Below are positions 15,906-25,000 of a DNA stretch of 64,000 nt, piece by piece. The notes beneath the pieces are model-generated. The model searched no databases, was not told the DNA's origin, and saw nothing but the letters and a program-made list of their open reading frames with translations. Made by a program: the position numbers and the translations under genes. The first letter of the stretch is position 1. Each line of letters opens with the position of its first letter. The DNA is taken from contig NZ_CP068230.1 in the NCBI RefSeq assembly GCF_009183365.2, forward strand, positions 1,641,001 to 1,705,000. The letters run 5' to 3'. The DNA is from Shewanella algae (lineage in GTDB: Bacteria > Pseudomonadota > Gammaproteobacteria > Enterobacterales > Shewanellaceae).

Positions 15906-17966
15906 ATGTTTTATCTTGGCAGTGGTTTGCGGTTTCATTTCAAGGCAGAAGCGGAGGCGGACGATAGTTTCAACCTGCTGTCGTTTGATTTTGATGAGCA
16001 GTTGTCCTCGCCCTTCAAGGGAGAGTTGATATTACTGAGCCGCAGGGATGATATTACTGCCGAGCAGATAGTCGATAAGAATGGCGTCTTGAGTATTTGG
16101 CAGGACGGTGTTCGAGTCAGGAGTTTTCACGGCATAGTCAGTCGCTTTGCCAAGGAAGACTCAGGCCATAAACAGACCCAATACAAGCTGACCATGGAAC
16201 CTGCCATGGCGCGGCTGCGGCTGAGACAAAACAGCCGTATCTTTCAGGAAAAGTCCCTCAAACAGATTTTCAGCACCCTGCTTGATGAAATGGGTATCAG
16301 TGATTATGCCTTCAGTTGGGATGCACGCTACGAGTCGGAAAAGCGCGAATACTGTGTTCAGTATCGGGAGTCGGACTTTGACTTTATCACCCGTCTTGCG
16401 GCTGAGGCTGGGGTGTTCTGGTATTTCGAATTCAGTGACGACAAACATACGCTGATTTTCTGTGATGCCACCAGCAAGCTGCCAGCGGCCAAACAACTAT
16501 TCCCCTATAACGCCTTGAGCGGCGGCGACAGCGAAGTGCCTTTTGTCTGCAGCTTCAGTTACGCCAAGCAACTGGCGAGTGCCAAGGCCGAACTCAAGGA
16601 TTACAGTTTCAAAAAGCCCGCTTATAGCTTTTTACAAACAGAAACCGCCAAGCGGTTGGCATTCCATCAAGCGGCCGCAGGGGATAAATACGAGCATTTT
16701 GATTACCCCGGACGCTACAAGGATGATGCTCAGGGGGGATTATTTACACCGGCCAGATTGCAAGCCTTGCGCAACGACACTGAAACGGCCGTAGGACAAT
16801 CAAGTATTGTGACGGCCAGTGCCGGAGTGAAAATGAACCTTGCCGAGCATCCGGATACTGCGTTCAACCGTGATTGGCTGCTGGTGGCTGTGAAACATCA
16901 TGGCGTACAGGGCGCTGCGGCAGAGGAAACCAACAACACTACCCCGACCCAATATCAAAACGGTTTTCATGCGATAGAGGGTAACCTTCCCTGGTTGGCT
17001 ATGCCCAAGACCAAGCCATTGGTCACGGGTCCTCATATGGCTACCGTGGTAGGGCCTAAAAATGAAGAAATCTTCTGTGATAAATATGGCCGGGTTAAAG
17101 TGCAGTTTCCTTGGGATAGATATGGCCAGGCAGATGAGCACAGCAGCTGTTGGGTTCGTGTTAGCCAGGGGTGGGCCGGTGGCCAGTATGGCTTTATGGC
17201 CATCCCGCGGATTGGTCATGAAGTGATAGTCTCTTTTCTGGAAGGCGATCCGGATCAACCTATCATTACCGGCCGCACTTATCATGCTGCCAATCCAACC
17301 CCGTACCTGCTGCCTAACCACAAGACCCGAACACTGTTCAAAACTCAAACCCATAAAGGGGAAGGTTTTAATGAACTGAGGTTTGAGGATGAGGCCAGCC
17401 GGGAGCAGATCTATCTCCATGCCCAAAAAGACATGGATAGCGTCATCAATAACATCAAGCGAACTGAAATCGGCTTGGATGAGCATATCACCATAGGTCA
17501 GGATCAGTTCCAACTGGTGAAAAACAACCGCCATACCCAGGTTGCGCAGGACGATATTGCTAAGACAGACAGAGATCATCAGTTGTTGGTCGGGCGGAAC
17601 TTCATTCACAAGATAATCGGTGCGATGAAGCGCTATATAGGGGGAGGGCTTATCACTCGCATTGATGGGGGTAACCAAACCAATATCGCCGCTTCTGATG
17701 AACGGATTATTGGTGCAGATTTGCTGATTAAGGTTGGCAATGCCAGTTCTCAGAAAGCAAAAACCATTGTGCTGGATGCCGGTCAGGAACTGACCATCAA
17801 GGGACCGGGTGGCTTTATCAAGTTGGACTCAGGTGGCGTCACTATTTCCGGAAATAAAGTCAAAATCAATGAAGGTGGATCGCCTGGCACCGCAACTGAG
17901 CCCAAATCTGTCGATCCGGAAGCGCCCGCTGAGCCAACCAAGCCCGATCTGGCTGACAGGCGTTAA
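15906..17966 (+). CDS. vgrG: VgrG, type VI secretion spike protein
   Basis: 686 residues with the usual order: gp27-like base (about 1-365), gp5-like OB domain (about 374-460, GPKNEEIFCDKYGRVKVQFP and RIGHEVIVSFLEGDPDQPII), then a repetitive beta-helix needle (about 480-645) with ITIGQDQFQLVKNNRHTQVA-type repeats, ending in LTIKGPGGFIKLDSGG. The trimer forms the spike on the Hcp tube and carries PAAR proteins and effectors. After the needle there is only a ~40-residue Pro/Glu/Asp-rich tail, so it is not an evolved VgrG with its own toxin; the tail may be the docking site for the adaptor-effector pair. ATG 15906 follows ACAAGGATACCGGCT. The PAAR gene starts 12 bp later. Confidence 0.95.
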   Translation: MFYLGSGLRFHFKAEAEADDSFNLLSFDFDEQLSSPFKGELILLSRRDDITAEQIVDKNGVLSIWQDGVRVRSFHGIVSRFAKEDSGHKQTQYKLTMEPAMARLRLRQNSRIFQEKSLKQIFSTLLDEMGISDYAFSWDARYESEKREYCVQYRESDFDFITRLAAEAGVFWYFEFSDDKHTLIFCDATSKLPAAKQLFPYNALSGGDSEVPFVCSFSYAKQLASAKAELKDYSFKKPAYSFLQTETAKRLAFHQAAAGDKYEHFDYPGRYKDDAQGGLFTPARLQALRNDTETAVGQSSIVTASAGVKMNLAEHPDTAFNRDWLLVAVKHHGVQGAAAEETNNTTPTQYQNGFHAIEGNLPWLAMPKTKPLVTGPHMATVVGPKNEEIFCDKYGRVKVQFPWDRYGQADEHSSCWVRVSQGWAGGQYGFMAIPRIGHEVIVSFLEGDPDQPIITGRTYHAANPTPYLLPNHKTRTLFKTQTHKGEGFNELRFEDEASREQIYLHAQKDMDSVINNIKRTEIGLDEHITIGQDQFQLVKNNRHTQVAQDDIAKTDRDHQLLVGRNFIHKIIGAMKRYIGGGLITRIDGGNQTNIAASDERIIGADLLIKVGNASSQKAKTIVLDAGQELTIKGPGGFIKLDSGGVTISGNKVKINEGGSPGTATEPKSVDPEAPAEPTKPDLADRR

Positions 17967-17978
17967 GGGAGAAACCGT

Positions 17979-19349
17979 ATGCCAAAAGCAGCCCGAATTG
18001 GCGATAGCTGTGCAGGACATGGATGCTTTCCCGCTACACCGATAACGGCTGGAAGCGGTGATGTCAGCATCAATGGTATCCCTGCGGCCAGAAAGGGAGA
18101 TTCGGTCCTGTTTCACGCCTGCCCATGTCCCAAAATGCCACATGGCATTCATGGTCGTAGTATCTCTGCCGGCTCTGCGAATGTGTCCATCAATGGTAAA
18201 GCGGCTGCCAGGTACGGTGATGCTGTCGGGTGTGGAGGTTCGGTAGCCGCAGGCTCCGGGGACGTCTTAATTGGTGATACGCCATACCAGTCGACAGAGC
18301 ATCCCTGTGGTGAGGCTGCGGCAAAAGACAATGCACCCTTCATTAAGTTGCTGCCTTTAGCCGCATTGCCTGTGATGCAATGGGCTGATGCCGGCGAGAT
18401 GGTGTCTTTTCTGAATGACCCGGTCAACAGTGTTGCTGAGCGCAAGGCGCGATATGAAGCCCGTAAAGCATTGAGCCAAAGTCATGCGGGCTCGGCATCG
18501 GCGGCCCAAAAGGCTGCGTCGGAAAGATTGGCTTTCAACAACGACAATATACTGCGAGCAGAAGCTGCCCAGTATGTGTATCGTGTCGATGAATTCAAGC
18601 GGGGACACATCAGCGAACTACCTGAGCCGCCTTTGGGGCTGGAAGCTGTGGATACCAGCAAAATTCCGGGATTGAAGGATGCCGTATTCTCGGACAAAGA
18701 GACCGGTTTCGGCGCCGGGCTATTCAAATCAGCCATCAACGACGAAACCATGTTGACGTTCAGGGGAACCAATAACGGCGTGACTGGTGGTAAAGATTGG
18801 CCAACCAACCTGAAACAGGGCTCCGGAGGGGAGACTAAACAATATAATCAGGCCATGTATCTGGCCGATATGGTGGATGACTCACTGGATGATTTTACGA
18901 TTGTTGGCCATTCACTGGGCGGCGGTTTAGCAGCCAGCGCGGTTGGCGTGACAGGTCGAAACGGGTATACCTTTAACGCAGCCGGGTTGCATCCCAAAAC
19001 CATGGAGCGAAGAGGTGGTCTGCCTATTGCTGAAATCGATAAGCTTATCCAAACCCAGGCGGTCAATGGCGAAGTATTGACCGGGGTACAGAAGTGGCGT
19101 GGAGTGTTATTGCCTGGGCTTCTGGGGGGAATTGGGAGCCTGTTTGGTCCAGTCGGTACAGGTCTTGGACTGTTGGCCAGCGGTATATTGATGGCTCGGG
19201 ATACGCTTCCAAGCGCGCCGGGAGAAATGCATAAACTGGAGAGTATTGCTGGTGGTAACCCTGTGGCAAGGCATGGAATGGACCAGGTTATTGCCGGTAT
19301 TGAAGCTCAAAAACGTGAAGATATTACAACCTTGACTCAAGCAGCCTGA
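17979..19349 (+). CDS. PAAR-domain type VI effector with lipase (alpha/beta hydrolase) domain
   Basis: 456 residues. Residues 1 to about 105 form a PAAR domain (IGDSCAGHGCFPATPITAGS, then repeated ISAGSANVSINGKAAARYGD and VAAGSGDVLIGD units) that caps the VgrG spike. After a linker, residues about 225-365 form a class 3 lipase-like domain: MLTFRGTNNG is a typical oxyanion-side motif, and the nucleophile elbow is GHSLGG at 310-315 with Ser312; the acid and His probably lie further on. Near 374-406 there is a hydrophobic Gly/Leu-rich segment (LLPGLLGGIGSLFGPVGTGL) that could enter membrane. This makes it a probable phospholipase effector (Tle-like), acting on neighbours' membranes. SD GGGAG precedes ATG 17979. 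The next gene encodes a likely periplasmic immunity protein. Confidence 0.88.
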   Translation: MPKAARIGDSCAGHGCFPATPITAGSGDVSINGIPAARKGDSVLFHACPCPKMPHGIHGRSISAGSANVSINGKAAARYGDAVGCGGSVAAGSGDVLIGDTPYQSTEHPCGEAAAKDNAPFIKLLPLAALPVMQWADAGEMVSFLNDPVNSVAERKARYEARKALSQSHAGSASAAQKAASERLAFNNDNILRAEAAQYVYRVDEFKRGHISELPEPPLGLEAVDTSKIPGLKDAVFSDKETGFGAGLFKSAINDETMLTFRGTNNGVTGGKDWPTNLKQGSGGETKQYNQAMYLADMVDDSLDDFTIVGHSLGGGLAASAVGVTGRNGYTFNAAGLHPKTMERRGGLPIAEIDKLIQTQAVNGEVLTGVQKWRGVLLPGLLGGIGSLFGPVGTGLGLLASGILMARDTLPSAPGEMHKLESIAGGNPVARHGMDQVIAGIEAQKREDITTLTQAA

Positions 19350-19362
19350 AGAGGATTGCCAG

Positions 19363-20145
19363 ATGAAAAGATGTGTTACCTGGTTAGGCGTGGTTTTAAC
19401 CTGTGTACTGAGTGCCTGTGGTGTAGGAGGAAAACAGATGGATGCTGAGCAGTTTTTTAAGCCGGAAATGGTGACGGTACTTCAGCATATTCAGCAAGGC
19501 CATGAAAAAGAGGCCAGAGCGGCGTTAACTGATGGACAAGACCTCAATATTCATGGTGACGAGGATATTACCCCTCTGCTATGGCTTATTTTACAGCAGG
19601 ATAAAGCGGCGGTGGCTTTGGCACTCAAACTTGGGGCCGACGCTAACTTTAAGCGAGCGAATGGTGACAATGCGATTACGGCTGTAGCCGGGAATGAGGA
19701 TACTGATTGGCTGAAAATGTTACTTGAGGCCGGTGGGGATCCCAACAGTGTGGATCGTAATAAAGAGCCCGCCTTGTTTCAGGCCGTAGGAGAAGGCAAT
19801 AAGGAGGCTGTTGAGATCCTGCTGGATCACGATGCAGATGTGAATGCTGTCGATGGGCCTGGAAGTAACGCCTTGCAATACGCTGCTGCCATCAACGACT
19901 TTGAAATGGTGTACTTCCTGTTGCAGCATGGAGCCGACTTTACCCACCGTAACGATACCGGTGCGGATTTAGCCTGGAATATACATAAAAAGCTGTCCCG
20001 TGGGCTGGTATCGTCATCTTCGGACAACTACGAGTGGTTGATGAAATCCAAACAGTTTATTGAAGAGAAGGGGGTTAGCTTTCCACCGCTTTCACCGAAA
20101 GAAGTTCGGGCAATATGGGCTAAGGAAGGCAAACCAGGTTACTGA
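19363..20145 (+). CDS. Ankyrin-repeat lipoprotein, probable immunity protein for the lipase effector
   Basis: 260 residues. The N-terminus is a lipoprotein signal peptide with lipobox LSAC (Cys at about 19), so the mature protein would be anchored in the periplasm, the compartment where a T6SS lipase is delivered. The rest holds about four ankyrin repeats (e.g. ALALKLGADANFKRANGDNA, LLEAGGDPNSVDRNKEPALF, ILLDHDADVNAVDGPGSNAL, FLLQHGADFTHRNDTGADL) and a charged C-terminal tail. It starts 13 bp after the PAAR-lipase gene. Lipoprotein partners encoded next to T6SS lipases are usually immunity proteins that bind the effector; the assignment here rests on position, location and fold, not on recognised sequence family. 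Confidence 0.7.
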   Translation: MKRCVTWLGVVLTCVLSACGVGGKQMDAEQFFKPEMVTVLQHIQQGHEKEARAALTDGQDLNIHGDEDITPLLWLILQQDKAAVALALKLGADANFKRANGDNAITAVAGNEDTDWLKMLLEAGGDPNSVDRNKEPALFQAVGEGNKEAVEILLDHDADVNAVDGPGSNALQYAAAINDFEMVYFLLQHGADFTHRNDTGADLAWNIHKKLSRGLVSSSSDNYEWLMKSKQFIEEKGVSFPPLSPKEVRAIWAKEGKPGY

Positions 20146-20173
20146 TCGCTGTTGGAACCAAGGATGTTGTTGA

Positions 20174-21088
20174 ATGTCAGGGAATGCACAACCCATGCTT
20201 ATGCACCAGATCATCAGTGGCAGGCAAAGTCATTATTGCTATGCCTTGATAGAGCCATTTGATATCGCCGGGTTTGACGAGCAATGGTCAGTTCTCAGTA
20301 CTGCCCCGGGAGCACAGTGGCGCAGCCTTCCCATTGCATCGCTGGCCTCGGCACCGGGGTTGCAGCCTTTGTTGTTACGGCTCAGTGATGGTAGCCCCTG
20401 CGAGACCCTGATGCTTTGGTTGCTGCAACAACCAGGGGCAGATCAGCGGTGCATCTTGTTCACCACCTGGTTTGATTGGCAGCAAGTCATCGCTTTTTGG
20501 TTGCAGCGAACTGAGGCTCTTTATCCTCAGGGCATAGTCGCTCCATTTAACAGTTTTTCGGCTCCCATACTGTCATTGCTGTGGCAAACTCTGGGCGATG
20601 AACAGCAACAGAGTTTTGTCGCTGGTTTGGAAGGCCTCTATTTGCCTGAAGGCGCAGCTTGGAGACTGTTGGCAATCGGAAACCAAGTGGCTGAACCCGC
20701 TTTTGAGCAAATACAACTCAGTGAACAACAATATGAGCTTTTGACGCGCGAGAGTCGGCGTGAACTGCAAAGTCAGCAACTGTTTTTAAGGCTACAGCCT
20801 TATCACAGGAGAGAATTTTCGCCGGCGGATGTCAGAGCCGTCTATTTCGATACCTTGCAACGGGTACAACAGCAGTTTGCTGATGCAGATGCCAGGAGTT
20901 GTGAAATCATGGCACAGCGCAGGTTCGTCTGGGGGAAAGATTACTTTATCCATCCTGTGTTTTTGGCCTTGTGTACGGATGGTGATTATCAAAAGGCGCT
21001 GAGACGTTTTCAGCAAAAAGTATGCAATGATGCGGCGCTCGGTCGCGATATGGATTTTCATGATTGGTTGCCTCCATTGGAGCAATAG
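20174..21088 (+). CDS. DUF4123 type VI effector chaperone/adaptor (first copy)
   Basis: 304 residues of the DUF4123 (Tap/TEC) family, cytoplasmic adaptors that load a cognate effector onto VgrG. Family features are the opening HYCYALIEPFDIAGFDEQW, the aromatic strand TTWFDWQQVIAFWLQRTEAL, and the central RFYDPRV-like region, here less conserved. It is rich in Gln and Leu with a helical C-terminal lobe. It starts 28 bp after the ankyrin lipoprotein gene and is followed 15 bp later by a second DUF4123-like gene, so the cluster has two adaptors for two effectors (PAAR-lipase before, Rhs after). Position suggests this one could serve the lipase, but that pairing is not proven by sequence. Confidence 0.75.
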   Translation: MSGNAQPMLMHQIISGRQSHYCYALIEPFDIAGFDEQWSVLSTAPGAQWRSLPIASLASAPGLQPLLLRLSDGSPCETLMLWLLQQPGADQRCILFTTWFDWQQVIAFWLQRTEALYPQGIVAPFNSFSAPILSLLWQTLGDEQQQSFVAGLEGLYLPEGAAWRLLAIGNQVAEPAFEQIQLSEQQYELLTRESRRELQSQQLFLRLQPYHRREFSPADVRAVYFDTLQRVQQQFADADARSCEIMAQRRFVWGKDYFIHPVFLALCTDGDYQKALRRFQQKVCNDAALGRDMDFHDWLPPLEQ

Positions 21089-21103
21089 CCAGAGGACAGG
21101 GAT

Positions 21104-22024
21104 GTGGTAGCAATAGCAGCATTAGAGCAACAACAACTCGATGAACAGCAATGGCGGCAGCTATTGGTCAATGGCTCGGTGTTTTTGCTGGCAGATCCAA
21201 CACTCAATGAAGCGGTGAGAGGTATAGCCGAATCACAGCTTCCTGAAACTCCCGAGTTCAACCGGCTCTATTGGGGGGAACTGGGAAGGCTGCACGCATC
21301 ATTGTCACCGTGTCTTATCCGGGCTCATGGCAGTAATTGGGCCGAGTTGCAGCAAAAAATATGTAGCCAACCCGGTTGGGGAATGGCCTGGGTGCTGGAA
21401 GGCGATATGCAGGCCTACACGCCACTTCAGCAACTGCAACTATTGGTACATCACTTGCGCAGTTGGACTTGGATAGCAGACGGTGATGACACCCAGTTAT
21501 TACGCATTGCCGACTGGAAGGTAGCGGAAACCTTGCTGAGTGCCAGTTCGGTTGAAGAAGCCGTTGACTTTTTGGGTCCGGCGGCGGCCTTGGTGACGAT
21601 TAACGCCGATGGGATCACGCGCTGGCAACCCAAACAGCGTTCACAGTGGCAGTTAGCGCAGCAAAGCACACCCAGAGTGTTGACTGCCCCCCAGTATCAG
21701 GCGCTGCGTCAGATGGCTGAAGCCATCACTTATCGTGACTACATGACGCACCTGCAACAACATCATCCCGTGACCAGACAATGGTCCACAGACGACTGCC
21801 TCAGTTTTATCTCAAAGCATGTTAATCAGGCCCAGCAGCACGGATTCAGTGGCAAACAGCAGCAGATAAAGTTTCTCACGCTCGCGTGTCTGTTTGGCGA
21901 TGATTTTTGGCAGTTGCCCTGGGCGAAATCTATCCTCGATGCTCCCAGACAAGGCGCCGAAGACAGGATGTACAAGCTATTTCGCGCAGCAGAGGCCGAA
22001 TTGGATAAGGAAGTCGCATCATGA
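21104..22024 (+). CDS. Second DUF4123-like adaptor, adjacent to rhs
   Basis: 306 residues, starting at GTG 21104 (the overlapping ATG is in another frame) with AGAGGACAGGG upstream. The sequence has the same overall plan as the preceding DUF4123 protein: an N-terminal half with VFLLADPTLN, WGMAWVLEGDM and LLVHHLRSWTWIADGDDTQL, and an all-helical C-terminal half (QYQALRQMAEAITYRDYMTH) rich in Gln and aromatic residues. Its stop overlaps the rhs start (ATGA, 22021-22024), meaning translational coupling; this ties it to the Rhs effector as its most likely chaperone. The two adaptors are diverged from each other by eye, so they are probably not interchangeable. Confidence 0.75.
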   Translation: MVAIAALEQQQLDEQQWRQLLVNGSVFLLADPTLNEAVRGIAESQLPETPEFNRLYWGELGRLHASLSPCLIRAHGSNWAELQQKICSQPGWGMAWVLEGDMQAYTPLQQLQLLVHHLRSWTWIADGDDTQLLRIADWKVAETLLSASSVEEAVDFLGPAAALVTINADGITRWQPKQRSQWQLAQQSTPRVLTAPQYQALRQMAEAITYRDYMTHLQQHHPVTRQWSTDDCLSFISKHVNQAQQHGFSGKQQQIKFLTLACLFGDDFWQLPWAKSILDAPRQGAEDRMYKLFRAAEAELDKEVAS

Positions 22025-25000
22025 GTCAGAATCGCAAGGCAGAGTTGATCTCCAGTGAAGTTGCCGCAGAGCAGAACTTCACCACAGATAATATCTTGCG
22101 CGGCAGTTGCGTCGAGTGCGGTTGCACGGCACTGATATTTTATCACTACGATGATGGTCAACCTGTGCCCGAAGCCCCTTTCATACTGACTGACAGTAAT
22201 AACAAAAAGCTTGAAGGCAAGACAGATAGGAAAGGGCTCTGCCTGATTGAAGAAATGCCCTGTGGCGCTTTCGAACTGCTGCTTGATGAAGGGAGCGATG
22301 AGTTTCGCCCCAAAGAAACCGAAGAGAATAACCCGGTTTTACAGGTTAAGCCCGAATATGCTGCCATTGCCGGAGAGTATTTCACTCTGTTCACGCTGCT
22401 GCGAAACAAAGGCTTCATTGAATATGACGCTGATGACAGCAGTGAGCGTCATATTGATATTGATGACACCAGTCTGTTTTTGAATGTACCGGATGAATAT
22501 GAACCCGCCTACGAGCGCTTCTGGGAGTTAAACGACCGGATTAATCGTGGCTCGATGGGATTGCGCGAGGCCATTTATAAAATTCATGTCAGTCTTCCTG
22601 CCGAAGTGGTCAGCAAGGCCGGGGACAACAGCGCTATTTTATTGTTCTGTGAAATTGCGCTGGGCTTCATCCCCGTAGTTGGTCAGGCGATGGATATCTA
22701 CGACCTCGGTGAATGGGGCTGGCAGACATACACTCAGGCAGCGCTAAGAAGCGATCCCATGCACTGGGCCATTGGTGGTCTGGTTCTGGTTGGGTTTGTT
22801 CCCGGTGTTGGTGATGCTCTGAAAAAGTCCGGTAAAGCCATTATTGAAGCACTGGCCAAAAACAGTCCGGAAGCGATCCAAGCCGGCATCAAGATGTTGC
22901 GTGGTTTATCCAACGGAAACCTGGTGAAGTTTCTCAATAGCTTTGCTGACAAAATCAAAGATGCCGGTGCCAAGGCATTGGAACTGCTGCAACAGATTAT
23001 CGACGGACTCAAGCTGGCCTTGGTCAATGGCGGCCATTGGATCCTCAGGTTGATGAAAGAGGCATTTGGTTCGCTTATCGACATCATGGTATCCATGGCC
23101 GGCAAGCTCAAAGAGATGCTGGACTGGGTCTGCAACAAGGTAAAAGAATTTATTGGCAAGGTGGTTACCCGCCTGACCGGAACTCCCAGACCTAAAAAGA
23201 CCGAGCATCCTGAAGTGGATTTGAATGCCGGGAAAGACGCTCAAATCCGGGATATGAGTGGGCCCACGGCTGAAGTGGATGCCAGTAACCAGGCATTGCC
23301 AGGCGCCAAGGGTAAATGCACCAATGGTTGCCCCATCGATATGGCTACCGGCCATGTCGTTGACTGGCGCACAGATTTCAGTTTGCCGGGAATATTGGCG
23401 CTAGGGCTTAAGCGTTTCTATCACTCAGGACCTGATGTCGAACCCGGTATGTTGGGAAGACGCTGGCGCGCGGATTGGGATATGAGCCTGGTGTTAAGTG
23501 GTGATCAGGCCACTTTTACTGACGGTGAGTATAACCAGGCGCTGTTTGTCATCCCTGAAGAAGGCGCCGCTCATCGGGCGGCTCATATGCCACAGTGGCG
23601 GTTATGCCGCATCGACGGGCTGTTGGTGATGCGCCATTTAAGCGGCATTGACTACACCTTCAATCATGCTTTGGGCAACAAGCTGATGCTGACAGCCATC
23701 AGCGATCAGAGCGGTAACAGCCATCATTTTGTTTATGACCGCGGCCAACTGAAAGGGATTTTGCTCAGTGACGGTCGGCGTATCAAGGTGAATGGTAGCC
23801 GGCGACGTATTGAACGCCTTGAGTTGCAGACAGCCGATGGCAAGGCGCTGAAAACCTTGGTGGCCTATGAGTACAACGACAAAGGATATCTGACATCATG
23901 CCGGGCCGATCCGGGCCACAGCTTTGACTACCAATACTCAGATGAGGGCTGGTTGCTGCGCTGGCAGGACATGAGCTGCACCTGGGTTGAACATGACTAT
24001 GACAGTCAGGGGCGGGCCATCCGCTCCAGAGGCGCTGACAAGCGCTTTTGTGATGCGTTGCATTACGATGATGATAACCGGATTGTCTATTACCGTAGTC
24101 CGCTTGATGGTATCAAAATCTATCACAGGGATGAGCGCAACAATATTATTCGTGTTGTGTTGCCCAATGGCGATACCACCTACAACGAATGGCAGGACAA
24201 CCAACTGGTATCCCAACGCAATCAGTTGGGAGAGCAACAGGCGTTCAAGCGGGACGAATGGGGGCAACTTGCCGAGCTGACCCAGGCGGACGGCAGTCAG
24301 CTTAAGTGGCAGTATGATGAAGCCGGCAGGTTGCTTAGCTTCACCAATGAATTGGGTGCCAGTTGGCAGCATGAGTACGATAGCCGCGGCAATCTGCTGT
24401 CGGTGCTTGACCCCTTGGGCCACAGCCGTTACTGGCAGTACAACTCCAAGGGGCAAATGGCCTGGGCGATCGATGCTGATGGCGAGCAGACCGGCTTTGG
24501 TTATGACAAGGTGTTAGGCCTGCCCTGCGAAGTCATTTTGCCCGGCGTTGAACCGCTAAAACTGGAATATGACAATCTGGGGCGGATAAGCCGGGTGCTT
24601 CAAGGGATCCAGAGTCACAAGTATACTTATTTGGGGCAAAGTGCCCTGGTCACTGGGGTGGTGGACAGCCAAGGCAAACGCCAGCACTTCGAATATGATA
24701 CCGAAGGCAATCTGGTCAAAGCGACTGATGCCAATGGCAACAGCCAGCAATATCGTTACGGTGCGTTTGACCTGTTGCAAGCCAGTATCGATCCTTTAGG
24801 CCATGAACTGCAGCTGTTCTATAACGGAGAATGCCAGTTTGCCGGTATTGCCAACAGCAAAGGTGAGCAGTGGCGATATCACTACAATTCCAGCGGTCAG
24901 ATTGTTGAAGAGCGTCACCTTGATGGTCGTCGTAACCGCTTCGATTACGATAAGGCCGGCCGGGTAATATGCAAAACCCAGGCTGATGGCAGCAGCATTC

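Noticed and set aside
22734..24456. Minus-strand frames of 140-170 codons inside rhs
   Set aside because: They mirror the repetitive Rhs coding frame; no ribosome-binding sites.
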